A DNA stretch of 18,122 nucleotides from Ignavibacteria bacterium (lineage in GTDB: Bacteria; Bacteroidota; Ignavibacteria; Ignavibacteriales; Melioribacteraceae): positions 1 to 18,122 of the forward strand of contig DAIEQP010000031.1 in NCBI GenBank assembly GCA_027347805.1, read 5' to 3'. Below the pieces are notes generated by a model. That model was not told the DNA's origin. It saw only the letters and a program-made list of their open reading frames with translations, and did not search any database. A program made the translations under genes and the position numbers. Each line of letters starts with the position of its first letter. The stretch's first letter is position 1. This document shows, piece by piece, positions 14,652 to 18,122 of the stretch.

Positions 14652-16265
14652 CTAATCGGTAAAAACATTGTTGTTTAGATTGATTAAACCGGATACGTTT
14701 TTCTTTTCAAGAAAAGTTTTTCTCGGTGCATTTATTTTTGAATTTGTTAGTGAAAAACCATTTCCATTCTCAAGATGAATTAATTTTGTCTTTGTTGCAG
14801 GAGGCGGCGAAGCTGTTAAGTTATTGATATCAATTCCAGAAAAGTCCACGGCCCAGATTCCATATTTGAAAAAGTCTTCCATCGTATTTTCATAAACAAT
14901 TTTTGAGTTGAGAATGTTTATTCCGGAAGCGTTTTTAATAAAGATTGCCGGAATATCATGACTGAATAAATTCATGTTCGCAGAAATTGTGGGACGCAAA
15001 TCAAAATTACCGCCATAAAGTTTTTGCAGCGGTCCGTTTTTCATTTGAAGATCCAGACCATCAATTGTTATGTTGGATATTATTCCCGGCTCACATCCGT
15101 AAATTAGAATTCCGCTTTCGCTTACAGCTTTAATATTTCTGAAACGAATATCTTTTATCGAACCAACCTTTCTTCCCATGCTTGTTGGCATTGCCTGTAT
15201 GTGAATCGGTTCCGCTTTTCCCCACCAGTCGCCAGTGTGTAATCTTGTTTCTATCGTAATGTCTGAGAAAGTACAATTTTCAATTCCACCCTCTATGCTT
15301 GTGTTAATTAGAATGCCCCGGTTTGAATTATGAATAACAATATTATTGAACGAATAATTTTTCATGTAATCATGATCAATACCGCCGATTCTAATTCCGC
15401 TTGATCGGGATACAAGAACACAATTGCTTACAACAATGTTTTCTGAAGATCTTTTAAGGTTTTGGAAACCGGGTAGTTCGAAGTGAACACTGTAACTATT
15501 TAAAACTATTGCATCGTCTCCGCCTACAATTTCGCAGTTCGAAATCAAAACATTACTGCAGCTTGTGCAGTCAATTCCATCGCTGTTTGCAATAAGAATA
15601 TTATTGAGAATTCTTGTGTTCGATACAACAACACCATTACAGTCGGCAAAATGAAGAGTCCAGAAGGGTGAGTTTTTAATTGTTACATCCTGAACGTGAA
15701 CATTAGTGCAATTTGAATAAATTATCATTTGGTAAGGACGCTTTTCATGTGGTTCGGCTGGACCATCAGAAACTGTGTTTGCTTCATTCGCATAATCTTT
15801 TCCCTGCCGTGTAAACAATTTATACTCATTCGGCTGAAATGTTTTTCTCTTGTCCATGTATTGAAAGGAATCTCCATTGCCGTCAATTATTCCTTCACCT
15901 TTTATCATCACATTGCTGCAGTTTTTTGTGTAAATCAATCCGACACGAACACCCTCCAAAACATAATCATCAAGATTTGTTGACCCTTTTAATACAGCAC
16001 CATTTTGAAGATATAGAGTTACATTGCTCTTAAGTTGAATCACACCGCTGATAAACTCGCCGGCAGGAATTAAAACTTTGCCGCCCCCTTTTTCTGCGCA
16101 CGCATCAATTGCGGTTTGTATTGATTTGGTGTTCAGCGTTTTGCCATCGCCCACAGCACCAAAGGAGGTAATATTAAAAACAGTTTCTGAGGATTGAGCG
16201 TTTAATTGAAAGAACGATAAAAGTATAAAGAGAAGAATGTAAAATCGGATTCTATTTTTTATCAT
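14652..16265 (-). CDS. GH28-type parallel beta-helix protein (polygalacturonase-like, altered active site)
   Basis: A signal peptide (1-24, ending LNAQ) precedes a right-handed beta-helix. It opens with the family hallmark FNITSFGAVGDGKTLNTKSI and AIDACAEKGGGKVLIPAGEF. In the centre, NSDGID (227-232) and GGDDAIVLNS (Asp250, Asp251) match the GH28 NTD and DD acidic triad. The segment that should read SGHGG is SRSSG (286-290), and the later RIK motif appears as ILIN (318-321), so the usual catalytic His and the Arg/Lys carboxylate binders are missing. It is probably an exported polysaccharide-active enzyme of a non-pectinase subgroup, or a binding protein. GH28 relatives include rhamnogalacturonan and other hydrolases, so the substrate is open. 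AAGGTG precedes the start. It lies 22 bases after the lactonase gene and 33 bases before the nucleotidase gene. Confidence 0.85.
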   Translation of the reverse strand: MIKNRIRFYILLFILLSFFQLNAQSSETVFNITSFGAVGDGKTLNTKSIQTAIDACAEKGGGKVLIPAGEFISGVIQLKSNVTLYLQNGAVLKGSTNLDDYVLEGVRVGLIYTKNCSNVMIKGEGIIDGNGDSFQYMDKRKTFQPNEYKLFTRQGKDYANEANTVSDGPAEPHEKRPYQMIIYSNCTNVHVQDVTIKNSPFWTLHFADCNGVVVSNTRILNNILIANSDGIDCTSCSNVLISNCEIVGGDDAIVLNSYSVHFELPGFQNLKRSSENIVVSNCVLVSRSSGIRIGGIDHDYMKNYSFNNIVIHNSNRGILINTSIEGGIENCTFSDITIETRLHTGDWWGKAEPIHIQAMPTSMGRKVGSIKDIRFRNIKAVSESGILIYGCEPGIISNITIDGLDLQMKNGPLQKLYGGNFDLRPTISANMNLFSHDIPAIFIKNASGINILNSKIVYENTMEDFFKYGIWAVDFSGIDINNLTASPPPATKTKLIHLENGNGFSLTNSKINAPRKTFLEKKNVSGLINLNNNVFTD

Positions 16266-16287
16266 AAAGCACCTTAATGGCAGTTTA

Positions 16288-17355
16288 TTAATTGACGTTT
16301 ATAATTTCCACCCATGATGGTTGTTTACCAAGATAAATTGTTTCTGCCGGCGTCAGCTTTCCCGATCTCTTATTAATTTTATAATATGTCGCATGATCTG
16401 AACTTTCACCGGCAGCTATCAGATAATTTCCGGATGGATCAACTGCAAACGACCGTGGATTTTTTTCTGTTGGAATCGTTTCAATGAATTTCAATTCACC
16501 CGTCAATTTATTTACGCTGTATGAGACAATACTATTGTGTCCCCGGTTTGATGCATACAAAAATTTATTGTCCGGAGTAAGATGAATGTCGGCAGTCTTG
16601 CTTGAAACGTTAATAGAATCAGGTAATGTTGAAATTGTTTGCAGCGATTTTAACAGCCCGGATTTTCCAAGCTCGAACAGAGTTACACTGTTCCCAACTT
16701 CATTAACAAAATATACAAGCCTTCCATTATTACTGAAGGTCAGGTGTCTCGGGCAGGTTCCTTTTGGAGTGTTTAGCTCAAATGGATTGCCAGGAATTAA
16801 TTTTCCCCAAAAGGAATCAAACTTATATTGTGAAATTTTATCGCCGTCTTTATCAGCAACAAAAACAAATTTATTACTGTTGTTTATTAAAATACAGTGG
16901 GGAGTTTTAAAACCACTTTCAACCTGCAGCGGTAATGAATTTAGCTTACCATCCTTTTCAATTTTGTATAATGCAATTTTTCCAGCGGCATAATAAGCGG
17001 TAAATAAATACTTGCCCGTTTTGTCGCATGACAAATAAACAGGATTTTCAATTGCATTAATCGTTTGAATGCAGGAAGGTCTGCCGGTTTTCCGATCAAA
17101 ACGATAAGTCGAAATTGTTTTTGCTTCACGCTGTGCGATGTATAAATATTTTTTCGATGGATGCTGGACCATGGAAGCGGGCCCGCCCGTAACAGTAATT
17201 GAATCTGATAACAACAGTTTTCCATTTGAAAGCTCATAAATTTTTACGGCGTTTGAACTCCGAAGAGAAAAATATACGAATGTCTTTCCTCTTGTGTTTA
17301 TGCCGGTGAAAAAAATGAATAAAGCCAGCCACAATGCAATTATTGATTTTCTCAA
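16288..17355 (-). CDS. Lactonase family beta-propeller protein (6-phosphogluconolactonase-like), exported
   Basis: The chain is built from repeated propeller blades of about 45-50 residues. Examples are GGPASMVQHPSKKYLYIAQR, NPVYLSCDKTGKYLFTAYYA, the segment ending TCPRHLTFSNNGRLVYFVNE, and IHLTPDNKFLYASNRGHNSI. This is the seven-bladed Lactonase family pattern (PF10282) seen in YbhE/Pgl-type 6-phosphogluconolactonases. I place the start at TTG 17355, which has GGCAGGAAAA just before it and yields a clean signal peptide (RKSIIALWLALFIFFTG), 10 bases after the upstream stop. Another TTG at 17394 would overlap the phzF-like gene by 29 bases. A signal peptide means the protein is exported, so a cytosolic pentose-phosphate role is unlikely. 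Extracytoplasmic lactone hydrolysis or a binding function fits better. Length is 355 residues from this start. Confidence 0.83.
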   Translation of the reverse strand: MRKSIIALWLALFIFFTGINTRGKTFVYFSLRSSNAVKIYELSNGKLLLSDSITVTGGPASMVQHPSKKYLYIAQREAKTISTYRFDRKTGRPSCIQTINAIENPVYLSCDKTGKYLFTAYYAAGKIALYKIEKDGKLNSLPLQVESGFKTPHCILINNSNKFVFVADKDGDKISQYKFDSFWGKLIPGNPFELNTPKGTCPRHLTFSNNGRLVYFVNEVGNSVTLFELGKSGLLKSLQTISTLPDSINVSSKTADIHLTPDNKFLYASNRGHNSIVSYSVNKLTGELKFIETIPTEKNPRSFAVDPSGNYLIAAGESSDHATYYKINKRSGKLTPAETIYLGKQPSWVEIINVN

Positions 17356-17365
17356 TTTTCCTGCC

Positions 17366-18122
17366 TCAGATTTCAATTTCTGTTTTGAAAACAATAACAG
17401 CCTCGCCGGTAATTTGCACTAACTCCGGCGCATCATTTTTAATTTTTACTGTTACTTCCATTTCTCCAAGCCGGTTTATTGCTTCCCCCTGCCGGCCAAT
17501 AAAAGTGAATGAATTTCCATCATGTTTTACAAGATTATGTTTAACAAGATAAGCGCCGAGCGGACCGTTTGCGTTGCCCGTAACAGGATCTTCATTAATT
17601 CCAATTGCCGGGGCAAACATTCTGCCGTATGTTAACACTTCCTCTGAACCTGAATCGAAAGTAAAAACAAAATATCCGTTGCAGTTAATTTCTTTACTTA
17701 ATTCCGCAAGCTCAAACATGTTTGGCTTAAGGTAATTTAGTAGCGGCCGGTTTTCAATTCCAATCATTACTTTTGAATGACCGGTTGATACAATTTGTAT
17801 AGGGCAATTATCTTCAAGATAATCTTCTTTTATGTGAAGAGCCGACAGCAGTCTTTTTTTATTATTCTCATCAAGAATATTACCGAACTCAATTTTACCC
17901 TGCGTCATTACAACTTTATAATCGGTTTCGGATTTGATTATTTCGAAGGGGAGAATTCCAACGTTTGTTTTTATTCGGTGAATTGAAGAAGAAAGGTTTT
18001 CTTCTATTGCCTTAATATACATTGCCGCAATTGTTGCATGTCCGCAGATGGGGACTTCTTTTGTTGGTGTAAAATATCTTATCCGGCCGTCACATAAATT
18101 ATCATCCGGAGAAAATAAAAAT
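17366..18122 (-). CDS. PhzF family isomerase, partial (N-terminus outside window)
   Basis: The frame runs open through the right window edge, giving 251 visible residues and a TGA stop at 17366-17368. An internal ATG at 18022 is not the start: upstream codons read RYFTPTKEVPICGHATIAAM in frame, which is the conserved PhzF segment with the active-site His in CGHAT. The second half carries NEDPVTGNANGPLGAYLV, the DP(A/V)TG motif of the symmetric second domain. The glutamate that acts as catalytic acid/base in characterised PhzF should lie in the missing N-terminal part. PhzF-fold proteins are epimerase/isomerases of diaminopimelate-epimerase type, and most are not in phenazine pathways. None of the other phenazine genes is present here, so the substrate is unknown. 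It is the most upstream visible gene of the right-hand operon. Confidence 0.9.
   Translation of the reverse strand, partial: FLFSPDDNLCDGRIRYFTPTKEVPICGHATIAAMYIKAIEENLSSSIHRIKTNVGILPFEIIKSETDYKVVMTQGKIEFGNILDENNKKRLLSALHIKEDYLEDNCPIQIVSTGHSKVMIGIENRPLLNYLKPNMFELAELSKEINCNGYFVFTFDSGSEEVLTYGRMFAPAIGINEDPVTGNANGPLGAYLVKHNLVKHDGNSFTFIGRQGEAINRLGEMEVTVKIKNDAPELVQITGEAVIVFKTEIEI

Noticed and set aside
16586..16993. 135-codon plus-strand open frame inside the lactonase-like gene
   Set aside because: The opposite strand encodes clear beta-propeller repeats; the antisense frame has no recognisable domain or start signal.
17366..18022. PhzF-like gene starting at the internal ATG at 18022
   Set aside because: The upstream in-frame codons encode the conserved FTPTKEVPICGHAT segment, so the gene extends past the window edge.
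13..18100. CRISPR arrays, insertion sequences, prophage genes, tRNA or rRNA genes
   Set aside because: No regularly spaced direct repeats, transposase or phage-like proteins, tRNA cloverleafs or rRNA stretches were seen while reading both strands.
17366..18122. Phenazine biosynthesis locus
   Set aside because: Only a PhzF-fold protein is present; no other phenazine genes accompany it, and most PhzF homologues act elsewhere.

Overview
The window is low-GC and gene-dense, and it comes from a bacterium of the Bacteroidota/Chlorobiota side of the tree, most likely an Ignavibacteria-type organism. Three things point there. The secreted nuclease-like protein at 10413-11678 ends in a type IX secretion sorting domain with the YPNPFNP motif and a final KKMVFLK. 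The YidC has the long periplasmic domain of Gram-negative bacteria. The rpmH operon is preceded by a TAnnTTTG-type promoter element of the Bacteroidetes kind. This placement is inferred from protein style, not from a marker phylogeny.

Left end (1-1415, minus strand): an extracytoplasmic-function sigma factor, a single-pass membrane protein in the anti-sigma position, and a DUF4252 lipoprotein-like protein cut by the window edge. Both gene junctions overlap by 14 bases. A TGTAAC / 17 nt / CGTC promoter directly upstream suggests autoregulation. Diverging from it on the plus strand are a glyoxalase-fold (VOC) protein and a TPR-like protein of unknown function (1508-2443).

Middle (2440-7946, minus strand): the classical rpmH-rnpA-yidD-yidC block, covering ribosomal protein L34, RNase P protein, YidD and the YidC insertase. 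It is closed by a strong intrinsic terminator, which is followed by a patatin-like phospholipase fused to POTRA and outer-membrane barrel modules. dnaA and mnmE, the frequent neighbours of this block, are absent. Upstream of rpmH is a 379-base gene-poor stretch with an unexplained open frame and an inverted repeat.

8269-11678 (minus strand): a tightly packed trio of a secreted endonuclease/exonuclease/phosphatase-fold protein with a T9SS tail, a SAM methyltransferase, and the 23S rRNA uracil methyltransferase RlmD. 11757-12805 (plus strand): a SCO lipoprotein and a PCu(A)C copper chaperone, the standard pair for loading copper into the CuA site of cytochrome oxidase.

Right end (12843-18122, minus strand): a probable four-gene operon, in transcription order a PhzF-family isomerase (5' end outside the window), a beta-propeller lactonase-like protein, a GH28-type parallel beta-helix protein and a 5'-nucleotidase. 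The last three carry signal peptides. I see no tRNA, rRNA, CRISPR array, insertion sequence or phage gene. I did not find a convincing new multi-gene system. The points most worth a second look are the rpmH-TAG-TTG-rnpA junction, the odd intergenic block upstream of rpmH, the GH28 protein lacking the usual His/Arg/Lys active-site residues, and the insertion inside a T9SS sorting domain.
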